From Oscillospiraceae bacterium (lineage in GTDB: Bacteria > Bacillota_A > Clostridia > Oscillospirales > Ruminococcaceae), in assembly GCA_017848205.1 (NCBI GenBank), contig JAGDDO010000108.1, positions 1-5,807 of the forward strand: 5,807 bases of DNA. The letters are read 5' to 3'. Shown here in pieces: positions 1 through 5,065 of the stretch. The notes below the pieces were generated by a model. The model did no database searches, had not been told where the DNA came from, and saw only the letters and a list, made by a program, of their open reading frames with translations. Position numbers and translations under genes: made by a program. The stretch's first letter is position 1. Each line of letters opens with the position of its first letter.

Positions 1-449
1 ACCTTCTCGGTAAAGTCAAATGCATTCAGAGCCTTTACAGTAGAAGTCATTTTTGAAGTATCTTCTATTCTGATATTGAATGCATCAGGAAGAGGGTTAT
101 CTTCTTTGAGTGATTCAAAAACCTCTTCATACTCCTTCATCTGTGAAATATAGTTTTCAAGAGCTGTTTCCTTAGGATAATACTTCGCATAAACTATATT
201 AGGAAGTGAACTTATCTGTTCCTGAACTTCAGGTACCATCTCATCCGTAACACTGTCCTTTAAGAAAAGAACAAGTTCATTTTTGTCTTCGATGGAATCG
301 AGAAGGATCTCGATGTTCATTACGAAAAGCGAAGATACACCTACAAGAAGCAGGGAAACCATAAGAACACAGAACGTTGCAATTCCCATTACTCTGTTAT
401 GCCATATATTTTTAAATCCCTGGCCGATAAGATAAATTAAACTGCCTAT
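1..449 (-). CDS. ftsX: Cell division protein FtsX, N-terminal part (gene runs off the left edge)
   Basis: FtsX is the integral-membrane partner of the FtsE ATPase. In the family the complex passes ATP-driven conformational change through the membrane to peptidoglycan hydrolases. About 149 residues are visible. They comprise a short cytoplasmic N-terminus (LIYLIGQGFKNIWHNR, residues 4-19), one membrane segment (about 22-45, rich in V, L and F), and the start of the extracellular domain, which contains the family-like stretch YAKYYPKETALENY. The remaining extracellular domain and the other three membrane helices lie outside the window. The frame follows ftsE, whose stop codon overlaps the ribosome binding site AAGGAG at 464-459. 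Start codon problem: after an in-frame TGA (458-456) the frame has no ATG, GTG or TTG until ATG at 389, which would remove the conserved cytoplasmic segment. An ATA at 449-447, nine bases from the ribosome binding site, sits where the start is expected and is used here. Family identity is confident; the start is uncertain. Confidence 0.88.
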   Translation of the reverse strand, partial: MGSLIYLIGQGFKNIWHNRVMGIATFCVLMVSLLLVGVSSLFVMNIEILLDSIEDKNELVLFLKDSVTDEMVPEVQEQISSLPNIVYAKYYPKETALENYISQMKEYEEVFESLKEDNPLPDAFNIRIEDTSKMTSTVKALNAFDFTEK

Positions 450-458
450 GAAAAATCA

Positions 459-464
459 CTCCTT
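459..464 (-). promoter_or_regulatory. Ribosome binding site of ftsX (AAGGAG)
   Basis: AAGGAG overlaps the last two bases of the ftsE TAA stop codon, which suggests translational coupling of ftsE and ftsX. It points to a start 5-10 bases downstream, at 453-449. The only near-start codon there in the FtsX frame is ATA at 449-447. An out-of-frame GTG at 459-457 overlaps the site itself. Confidence 0.7.
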
Positions 465-1164
465 AAATCGATTCGTCAGTTGTCGACTCTGTGTCGCCGT
501 CAATAACATCATCGTAGATGACTGTGCCCTGATTGATGTTGATAAGACGACCCCCGAAATGCTTGACGAGCTCATGTTCGTGAGTAACCATTACGACAGT
601 TGTGCCGCACTGATTTATAGCCTTAAGAAGGCCTACAATCTCCTGAGAAAGCTCAGGATCGACGTTACCTGTAGGTTCGTCCGCTATGAGAAGCTTAGGG
701 TCATTTACAAGTGCTCTTGCAAGAGCAACACGCTGCTGCTCACCGCCTGAAAGCTCGTTCGGATAAGACTTCATTTTATCCTGAAGCCCCACCAGTCCTA
801 TAACATAAGAAACTCGCTTCTTGATATATGATCTTGGTGCGTTAATAACACGAAGAACGAACGCAATGTTCTCATATACTGTCATTGAAGGAATCAGTCT
901 GAAATCCTGAAATACCACGCCTATGGTTCTTCTGAACTTAGGTACTCTGCTTTTCTTCAGAGTTCTTAGGTTAAAGCCGTTTACCATGACTGTACCGTCA
1001 CAGGCATCAACTTCCTTCAGAAGGAGCTTGATAAGCGTACTTTTTCCTGCACCTGACGCACCAACAATAAATGTGAAGTCACCGTCATCGATGTGGATGT
1101 CTATCCCGTTGATAACGTTGTGCCCCTTGTTGTATGCGACACATACATTTTTAAGATCTACCAA
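463..1164 (-). CDS. ftsE: Cell division ATP-binding protein FtsE
   Basis: Cytoplasmic ABC-type ATPase that pairs with FtsX. ATP hydrolysis by the FtsE dimer drives FtsX, which controls cell-wall hydrolases. From a TTG start it is 233 residues, normal for FtsE. The motifs are complete and in order: Walker A GASGAGKST (35-43), Q-loop Q86 in VVFQDFRLIP, signature LSGGEQQRVALARA (138-151), Walker B LLIADEP (158-164) with catalytic E163, D-loop NVD (167-169), and H-loop H195 in VTHE. The Q-loop stretch and the LSGGEQQRVALARAL signature are typical of FtsE rather than of transport ABC proteins. Start choice: GTG at 1173 lies inside the best Shine-Dalgarno match (1179-1171), whereas TTG at 1164 is six bases downstream and gives MVDLKNV, matching the usual FtsE opening MIEFKNV. 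The acidic C-terminal tail (about 218-233) is variable. The gene sits 36 bases after the regulator and its stop overlaps the ftsX ribosome binding site, so the three are probably co-transcribed. Confidence 0.96.
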   Translation of the reverse strand: MVDLKNVCVAYNKGHNVINGIDIHIDDGDFTFIVGASGAGKSTLIKLLLKEVDACDGTVMVNGFNLRTLKKSRVPKFRRTIGVVFQDFRLIPSMTVYENIAFVLRVINAPRSYIKKRVSYVIGLVGLQDKMKSYPNELSGGEQQRVALARALVNDPKLLIADEPTGNVDPELSQEIVGLLKAINQCGTTVVMVTHEHELVKHFGGRLININQGTVIYDDVIDGDTESTTDESI

Positions 1165-1170
1165 ATGATA

Positions 1171-1179
1171 CACCGCCTC
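1171..1179 (-). promoter_or_regulatory. Ribosome binding site of ftsE that favours a TTG start
   Basis: GAGGCGGTG matches the anti-Shine-Dalgarno complement AAGGAGGTG at seven of nine positions and ends six bases before TTG at 1164-1162. The alternative GTG start at 1173-1171 is the last three bases of this site and has no other ribosome binding site upstream. An in-frame TGA at 1185-1183 rules out earlier starts. Confidence 0.55.
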
Positions 1180-1200
1180 TGTTCACTGTGATTATTTTCA

Positions 1201-2286
1201 TCAGAACTTTACAGGTTTTGCTGACAAATACTTCTTTACCATGAGAGCGATCTTGAAGATGATCGCATGATCGAATTCACGGAGATCAAGGCCTGTGAGC
1301 TTCTTGATCTTTTCAAGTCTGTATACAAGAGTGTTTCTGTGAACGAAGAGTTTTCTTGATGTTTCAGAAACGTTGAGGTTGTTTTCGAAGAAACGCTGGA
1401 TAGTAAAGAGTGTTTCGTGATCGAGTGACTCAATGCTTCCTCTCTTGAATACTTCGTGAAGGAATGTTTCGCAGAGTGTTGTAGGGAGATGGTAAACGAG
1501 TCTTGCGATACCGAGATTGTCGTAGCTTACGATAACCTTGTCTGTGTCGAATACCTTACCTACTTCAAGAGCTGTCTGAGCTTCCTTGAATGAACGTGCG
1601 AGTTCCTTTACGCCTACTACCGGATTACCGATACCGACATTAACTCTTGTATAGAATTCGCCGCTGAGTGTGTCAGCGATAGAACGTGCAAGCTTTTCAA
1701 GATCCTTTGAATCGATAGCGTTCTTGAGTTCCTTAACGAGAACGATATCTGTTTCTGTAATGTTGAAAACGAAGTCCTTGCTCTTGTCAGGGAAGAGGTT
1801 CTGGATTACGTCATAAGCTGAAATGTCGTTAGCTGATACGATCCTGATAAGGAGTACAACACGGCTTACTTCAGCGTTGAAGTGAAGTTCCCTTGCCTTG
1901 ATAACAATATCACCAGGGAGAACGTTGTCGAGAACTACGTTCTTGATGAAGTTGTTTCTGTCGTATTTTTCATCGTAATACTGCTTGATATTTGTAAGTG
2001 TGATCGCAAGAATGCTTGCGTACTTTGCAGCTGTGTCGTCTGTTCCTTCAACGAATACTGCGTAGTCAGGCTTGATGTTTGAGCCAAACGGCTTGTATGT
2101 GTAGCCGTCACGGATAAAAATTTCAGATGAATCGTTAAGATCGAGTGAAACGAACTCGTTTGTTGTACCGATCTTGGTAAAGTCACTGCATGCAATGATA
2201 GATGCTGTTTCATCAACAACGCCTATTGTTGCTCCCACAGTTTCATTCATCTGATGGATCAAACCCTGAAATAATCTGTTAGCCAT
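1201..2286 (-). CDS. CdaR/PucR-family transcriptional regulator
   Basis: A 361-residue DNA-binding regulator with CdaR (sugar diacid regulator) architecture. The N-terminal diacid-recognition-like domain (about 1-105) contains GVVDETASIIACSDFTKIG, close to the CdaR pattern. A middle GGDEF-like, non-enzymatic domain (about 135-245) is marked by the RVVLLIRI strand and by VGIGNPVVGVKELARSFKEA. The C-terminal PucR-type helix-turn-helix (about 295-350) is marked by NVSETSRKLFVHRNTLVYRL (305-324). The FIKNVVLDNVLPGDI stretch (113-127) is also typical of the family linker. No membrane segment is seen, so it is cytoplasmic. Known relatives respond to small carboxylic acids or purine metabolites; the ligand here cannot be read from sequence. 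The ATG start follows AAAGGA (2300-2295) with an eight-base spacer. The stop is 36 bases before ftsE with no terminator between, so it probably leads the ftsEX operon and may regulate it or itself. Confidence 0.9.
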   Translation of the reverse strand: MANRLFQGLIHQMNETVGATIGVVDETASIIACSDFTKIGTTNEFVSLDLNDSSEIFIRDGYTYKPFGSNIKPDYAVFVEGTDDTAAKYASILAITLTNIKQYYDEKYDRNNFIKNVVLDNVLPGDIVIKARELHFNAEVSRVVLLIRIVSANDISAYDVIQNLFPDKSKDFVFNITETDIVLVKELKNAIDSKDLEKLARSIADTLSGEFYTRVNVGIGNPVVGVKELARSFKEAQTALEVGKVFDTDKVIVSYDNLGIARLVYHLPTTLCETFLHEVFKRGSIESLDHETLFTIQRFFENNLNVSETSRKLFVHRNTLVYRLEKIKKLTGLDLREFDHAIIFKIALMVKKYLSAKPVKF

Positions 2287-2307
2287 AACATTATTCCTTT
2301 CTGATAT

Positions 2308-2336
2308 TTAATATATTCATATGATCTTATTGTCAA
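2308..2336 (-). promoter_or_regulatory. Candidate proximal promoter of the regulator-ftsEX operon
   Basis: A perfect -35 TTGACA (2336-2331) is followed 17 bases later by TATTAA (2313-2308, four of six consensus bases). An alternative -10, TATATT (2315-2310), matches five of six but at a 15-base spacing. Either start would give a very short leader ending almost at the AAAGGA ribosome binding site. The -35 is convincing and the -10 is weak. Confidence 0.4.
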
Positions 2337-2375
2337 AAATACAATTTTCGATTTTTGCTCACACTGCTATTAGAG

Positions 2376-2384
2376 ATTGTACCA
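2376..2384 (-). promoter_or_regulatory. Candidate distal extended -10 promoter (TGGTACAAT)
   Basis: The minus strand reads TGGTACAAT, an extended -10 (TGn followed by a five-of-six TATAAT match), with no good -35 box at 17 bases. A start near 2369 would give a leader of about 80 bases before the regulator. A paired CACAATTG repeat lies just upstream, in the position an activator might occupy. Confidence 0.3.
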
Positions 2385-2397
2385 CATTTTTGGAGAG

Positions 2398-2426
2398 CAA
2401 TTGTGAACAGACTATTAACAATTGTG
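2398..2426 (-). repeat. Direct repeat CACAATTG x2, 21 bp apart
   Basis: CACAATTG occurs at 2426-2419 and again at 2405-2398 on the minus strand. The start-to-start distance of 21 bp is two helical turns, placing both copies on the same face of the DNA. They lie directly upstream of the extended -10 candidate. This is a plausible binding site for a dimeric regulator, possibly the adjacent CdaR-type protein. Eight bases is short and AT-rich, so chance is possible. Confidence 0.35.
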
Positions 2427-2434
2427 CGTTTTTC

Positions 2435-2463
2435 ATGGTTTTTTGTGTATTTTACACAACCAT
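2435..2463. promoter_or_regulatory. 17-bp palindrome within a bulged hairpin, after the DUF1934 gene
   Basis: TTGTGTA (2443-2449) and TACACAA (2453-2459) form perfect seven-base arms around TTT. Beyond a four-base T bulge, ATGG (2435-2438) pairs with CCAT (2460-2463), the last base overlapping the DUF1934 stop codon. Neither strand has a T-run after the stem, so it is not a standard intrinsic terminator. The symmetry looks more like an operator, or an mRNA 3'-end stem. Confidence 0.4.
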
Positions 2464-2924
2464 TATACCGTTTCCGGTTCAACTGAAAGACTTATCCAGT
2501 TTTCCGAAACAAAGGATCCGTTGGAATCGATCACATAGCGAAGTTCAAGCTTTCCGCCTTCATCGCTCAGTCTGTTGTCGATCGACTTTGTGTAAACGCC
2601 GAGCATAAGTCCTCCGAACGGCGTTCCGTAGTGACAGTGATGCTTCTTTTCGACTTCGAGCACAAGTTCGGAAGGCGCTTCCCCTTCACGCCTTACAGAA
2701 GCATTTTTAACACCGCTCACTTCGATGACCGTAGTCGAATTCTCAAAGCCTGTGGCCTCAGAATCTTCGTAGCTTATGCTGTATTTATCGTTGTCGCGTG
2801 AAAAAAGGCCCTTGGTGGTAAGCTCAAAATCCGTTGAATCGCTGAGCGCGTCATCATCGTGAACACATGTCATTGTTATGATCGCCGGAACAGTAAATCG
2901 TTTCCTGCTTTTCTTTTCCGCCAT
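2463..2924 (-). CDS. DUF1934 (YwiB-like) calycin-type protein
   Basis: A 153-residue cytoplasmic protein of the DUF1934 family, small predicted beta-barrel proteins resembling Bacillus subtilis YwiB, whose biochemical role is not established. Family features visible are TDFELTTKGLF (31-41) followed by the strand KYSISYEDSE (47-56), TTVIEVSG (64-71), and the most conserved stretch HYGTPFGGLMLGVYTKSID (98-116), then KLELRYVID. There is no signal peptide; the N-terminus is basic (AEKKSRKR). The start is taken as ATG at 2924, which overlaps the ligase stop codon as TGATG and implies translational coupling. A GTG at 2930 is a poorer alternative. No strong ribosome binding site is present, which fits re-initiation after the ligase. 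Co-translation with a Ddl-family protein hints at a cell-wall link, but this is inference only. Confidence 0.85.
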   Translation of the reverse strand: MAEKKSRKRFTVPAIITMTCVHDDDALSDSTDFELTTKGLFSRDNDKYSISYEDSEATGFENSTTVIEVSGVKNASVRREGEAPSELVLEVEKKHHCHYGTPFGGLMLGVYTKSIDNRLSDEGGKLELRYVIDSNGSFVSENWISLSVEPETV

Positions 2925-3997
2925 CAGCACACCGACTTTCCGTCATAGTCGTCTATCGCCTGGATAAGGAGAAGACTGATGAGTTCAGTGAAGGAATATC
3001 CTTCAGCTTCCATAAGCTTTACAAACATACTGTCCGGTGAGATCTCCGGTACCGGATTTATCTGGCTTATGATGATCTCGCCTTCGTAGTTACGGTAGAA
3101 ATCGATTCGTGCCATGCCTGAACATCCCATGAGTCTGTAGACATCAGCTGCTGTTTCGCTTATCTGTGCTGCAGTATAGTCCGGAAGATCTGCAGGAACC
3201 AGATATTCAGCGTTTTCACTTCCTGAATTGAAGTCCGTTCCATCACGTTCGATCCTTACTTCGCCAGGCGCTGAAACATTGATGCTGTCGTATCCGATGA
3301 CAGCTACCTGAAGTTCCTCACCTTCAACGAATTCTTCCACGACTACCTTTTCGTCCTGGGTAAGTGCCATCTTGACTGCGTATTTCAGTGATTCAAAATC
3401 ATGTGCCATGCTTATTCCGGCTGAAGAACCGAAGTTTGCCGGTTTTACGATTATCGGGAACTGAAGATCGTCACAGTATTCGTTGCACTTCTCGTCGAGA
3501 TCCGGAAGATCGTTTCGGGACATCATTCTCCAGTTTGAAGTTTTGAATCCGTTGTAGCCGAGAACCATTCTTGTGTAGGTCTTGTCCATGCAGGCTGCAG
3601 ATGCCATAAGGTCGCTTCCCACATACGGGATGCCGGTTGTTCTCAGAAAACCTGCTATGGTACCGTCCTCGCCGTTCTTTCCGTAAAGTACCGGGAAGAT
3701 AACATCAACGCGGTGAACTGATACCGACCCGTCCTCAATCTTGATGATTCCCTTTCTGTTAGGATCAGGCGAGATGACTACAGATGTGCAGTCCGGATTT
3801 TCATGCCAGGTATCGTTGCGTATATCCTCACTGGTTCCCGGATAGTAGAGCCATCTTCCCTTTTTTGTAATGCCTATGCATATCGTCTCGTATTCTTCTG
3901 TGTCAATATTGTCTATAATAGATGCTGCTGCCAGAAGAGAGGTTTCATATTCATTGGAAACACCGCCAAATATTAAGGCCATTCTTAATTTTGACAT
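2924..3997 (-). CDS. D-alanine--D-alanine ligase family protein (Ddl-like ATP-grasp, diverged active site)
   Basis: A 357-residue ATP-grasp protein of the Ddl/Van ligase family. Canonical members join two D-alanines, or D-Ala with D-Lac or D-Ser, for peptidoglycan precursors. Visible in order: N-terminal FGGVSNEYETS (10-20) with the conserved Glu at 16; FPVLYGKNGEDGT (101-113); MDK (137-139) with the ATP-site Lys; VKPANFGSSAGIS (184-196) with Lys185 and Ser191; VVVEEFVEGEEL (218-229); GSENAEYLVPADL (259-271), which resembles VanA/VanB ligases; and GCSGMARIDF (291-300) with Arg297 and Asp299. Odd: comparing from memory with E. coli DdlB, His63 is Tyr105, metal ligand Glu270 is Gln312, Gly276 is Glu318, and the loop carrying Tyr216 looks shortened. 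The usual NEINTxPGFT reads SQINPVPEIS. ATP binding looks intact, but canonical D-Ala ligation is doubtful. ATG 3997 is preferred over ATG 4003 because of ribosome binding site spacing. It is followed by the DUF1934 gene. Confidence 0.88.
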   Translation of the reverse strand: MSKLRMALIFGGVSNEYETSLLAAASIIDNIDTEEYETICIGITKKGRWLYYPGTSEDIRNDTWHENPDCTSVVISPDPNRKGIIKIEDGSVSVHRVDVIFPVLYGKNGEDGTIAGFLRTTGIPYVGSDLMASAACMDKTYTRMVLGYNGFKTSNWRMMSRNDLPDLDEKCNEYCDDLQFPIIVKPANFGSSAGISMAHDFESLKYAVKMALTQDEKVVVEEFVEGEELQVAVIGYDSINVSAPGEVRIERDGTDFNSGSENAEYLVPADLPDYTAAQISETAADVYRLMGCSGMARIDFYRNYEGEIIISQINPVPEISPDSMFVKLMEAEGYSFTELISLLLIQAIDDYDGKSVC

Positions 3998-4003
3998 ATG
4001 CAT

Positions 4004-4011
4004 CCCCCCTT
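4004..4011 (-). promoter_or_regulatory. Ribosome binding site of the Ddl-like gene, deciding its start
   Basis: AAGGGGGG ends directly against ATG 4003-4001, too close for initiation there, but is six bases from ATG 3997-3995. The second ATG gives MSKLRMALIFGG, a normal Ddl-family opening. Confidence 0.65.
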
Positions 4012-4051
4012 GTTGTTATGTAAATTTCCTGCCATAGACGCTTTATTTTCT

Positions 4052-4080
4052 ATTCTAACATATTTTTGTGAAAAGTGCAA
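4052..4080 (-). promoter_or_regulatory. Sigma-A-type promoter of the Ddl-like/DUF1934 operon
   Basis: The -35 TTGCAC (4080-4075) is followed by a 17-base spacer and the -10 TAGAAT (4057-4052), preceded by a TGn extension (TGT). The predicted start is near 4045, giving a leader of about 48 bases. It lies between the intrinsic terminator of the upstream gene and the ligase, so the operon is probably transcribed independently. Confidence 0.7.
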
Positions 4081-4143
4081 GTGTTCTTTATTTAATTTTC
4101 GTTTAAATTGATATACAGCCAAAATTCAATATCAAAATGCAGA

Positions 4144-4178
4144 AAAAAGCTGTCGGTTTTTATGCCCGACAGCTTTTT
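4144..4178 (-). terminator. Intrinsic terminator after the lipoprotein gene (possibly bidirectional)
   Basis: Thirteen-base perfect arms at 4144-4156 and 4166-4178 (core GCTGTCGG / CCGACAGC flanked by A5 and T5) enclose a nine-base loop. On the minus strand the GC-rich core is followed by TTTTTTCTG, and on the plus strand by TTTTTATTTG, so it could act in either direction. All neighbouring genes are on the minus strand, so it most likely ends the lipoprotein transcript about 170 bases past its stop codon. Confidence 0.85.
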
Positions 4179-4180
4179 AT

Positions 4181-4348
4181 TTGCCGCTTGTTTTTTACAT
4201 TTCAATCGCCAATTTTGTTTCGTTGCCACTTGTTTTAGAATTGTGCCACAGGCACCACCTGTTATCGGTACGCCTGCGGCGTTCTATCTATATGCAAGCG
4301 TCACAGACGCTTGCTCTGTCAAAACACCAAAAGAATTAGTTTGTCGCT
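4181..4348. repeat. Gene-free hairpin cluster, candidate dispersed repeat element
   Basis: This stretch carries no credible gene. It holds three closely spaced stems with three-base loops: GTGCC-ACA-GGCAC (4243-4255), ACGCC-TGC-GGCGT (4270-4282) and the nine-base-arm GCAAGCGTC-ACA-GACGCTTGC (4294-4314). It also has an imperfect 14-base direct repeat, TTGCCGCTTGTTTT (4181-4194) and TTGCCACTTGTTTT (4223-4236), differing at one base. The stems are GC-rich within AT-rich sequence and none has a proper T-run, so they are not simple terminators. The composition and arrangement resemble REP/MITE-like non-coding repeats, or a structured 3' untranslated region. Whether it recurs in the genome cannot be seen here. 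Confidence 0.4.
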
Positions 4349-4933
4349 TCACTCATCCTCAAAATCATAACTCGATATAGTTACCCTGTAAACAATATTA
4401 TCTGATATTTTAAAACTTATCTTGGTTTTATCATCGATCATATATGTTAATTGATTTTCCGTATCAGATTCGCCAAGAGTATTTATTATATTTTCTTTGG
4501 TAGAACTGAACGTTAATCCCATATATTCAAATTCAAAATCATCAAACATGGAATCCGGACTGATTTTCAGATAAACTACATTTTTATCTTCTTTATGCTT
4601 TTCATCAACAGAACAGTTTTCCAGCATCACAGTTCCAATCCTGTTATCACCGTGCCAGAGCTGACTGAACAGGCATCCATCATCTGTTTCATAACATATC
4701 TCTTCGTCAATTGTAACGTTTTTTAAATCTTTTAATTTGAAAGGTATACTAACCTTACCGTTCATAAAGCTGAATTCATTCGAAAGATTTTTATCGCCTT
4801 TTTCTTCAGTATCAACTGATGATACTGCTTCAGAATCAGGATTCGCTTCATGCTGATCTTTCGAACAACCTATAATGGTTAAAATCATCATCAGTACGAT
4901 AATAAAGAACAACGTTTTATTTCTTGTAATCAT
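4349..4933 (-). CDS. Predicted secreted lipoprotein of unknown function
   Basis: A 194-residue protein with a lipoprotein signal: basic start ITRNK, hydrophobic core FFIIVLMMILTI (9-20) and a lipobox ending GC with the lipidated Cys at 23. The mature protein should be anchored on the outer face of the membrane. A polar linker (about 24-52, rich in D, E, S and N) precedes two small domains. The first (about 53-125) has FSFMNGKVSIPFKLKDL, a pattern I associate with uncharacterised clostridial lipoproteins. The second (about 134-188), GLTFSSTKENIINTLGESD then alternating strands, vaguely resembles BamE/SmpA-like repeats. Both domain assignments are weak inference. ATG 4933 follows AAAGGAG (4945-4939) with a five-base spacer. 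The gene has its own strong promoter and terminators on both sides, so it stands alone. It looks more AT-rich than its neighbours, which suggests an accessory gene. No specific function is recognised. Confidence 0.82.
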   Translation of the reverse strand: MITRNKTLFFIIVLMMILTIIGCSKDQHEANPDSEAVSSVDTEEKGDKNLSNEFSFMNGKVSIPFKLKDLKNVTIDEEICYETDDGCLFSQLWHGDNRIGTVMLENCSVDEKHKEDKNVVYLKISPDSMFDDFEFEYMGLTFSSTKENIINTLGESDTENQLTYMIDDKTKISFKISDNIVYRVTISSYDFEDE

Positions 4934-4968
4934 TATAACTCCTTTAATAACTTCAAATCTTGATTAGG

Positions 4969-4998
4969 ATTATATCAAAAATTACACTGTGTTGTCAA
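4969..4998 (-). promoter_or_regulatory. Strong sigma-A promoter of the lipoprotein gene
   Basis: Perfect -35 TTGACA (4998-4993) and perfect -10 TATAAT (4974-4969) are separated by 18 bases, with a TGA extension directly before the -10. The predicted start near 4962 leaves a leader of about 29 bases containing the AAAGGAG site. A four-base-arm palindrome ACACAGTGT lies in the spacer but is too short to call an operator. Confidence 0.85.
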
Positions 4999-5065
4999 GT
5001 TGTACTTTTCTCTCTTTAAAACAGAACTCAGAATCTGTTAATATCTTGCTTTCTGATAAAACACA

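Noticed and set aside
448..1168. Plus-strand open frames opposite ftsE.
   Set aside because: ftsE has every ABC motif on the minus strand; the antisense frames have no support.
1236..2219. Short open frames in other frames within the CdaR-type regulator gene, on both strands.
   Set aside because: Low-complexity Ser/Thr-rich or Cys-rich translations inside a well-supported gene; shadows of its codon usage.
2435..2463. Intrinsic terminator for the ligase-DUF1934 operon.
   Set aside because: The stem is AT-rich with a four-base bulge, and the minus strand continues GAAAAACGC with no U-tract.
2321..2608. Plus-strand open frame spanning the regulator upstream region and the DUF1934 3' end.
   Set aside because: No ribosome binding site, covers promoter-like sequence and a conserved antisense gene, and has no protein family features.
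2924..3997. A vancomycin-resistance (van) ligase, suggested by the GSENA/VPADL segment and VanG-like KNGEDGT.
   Set aside because: No vanH, vanX, vanT, vanXY or two-component genes are adjacent, and catalytic positions differ from Van ligases as well as Ddl. The resemblance is reported as ancestry only.
4108..4380. Plus-strand open frame of 90 codons through the intergenic region.
   Set aside because: It starts with TTG without a ribosome binding site, runs through the terminator and three hairpins, overlaps the lipoprotein 3' end, and shows no recognisable protein pattern.
4977..4992. Operator in the spacer of the lipoprotein promoter (ACACAGTGT).
   Set aside because: Only four-base arms around a single base; expected by chance in this composition.
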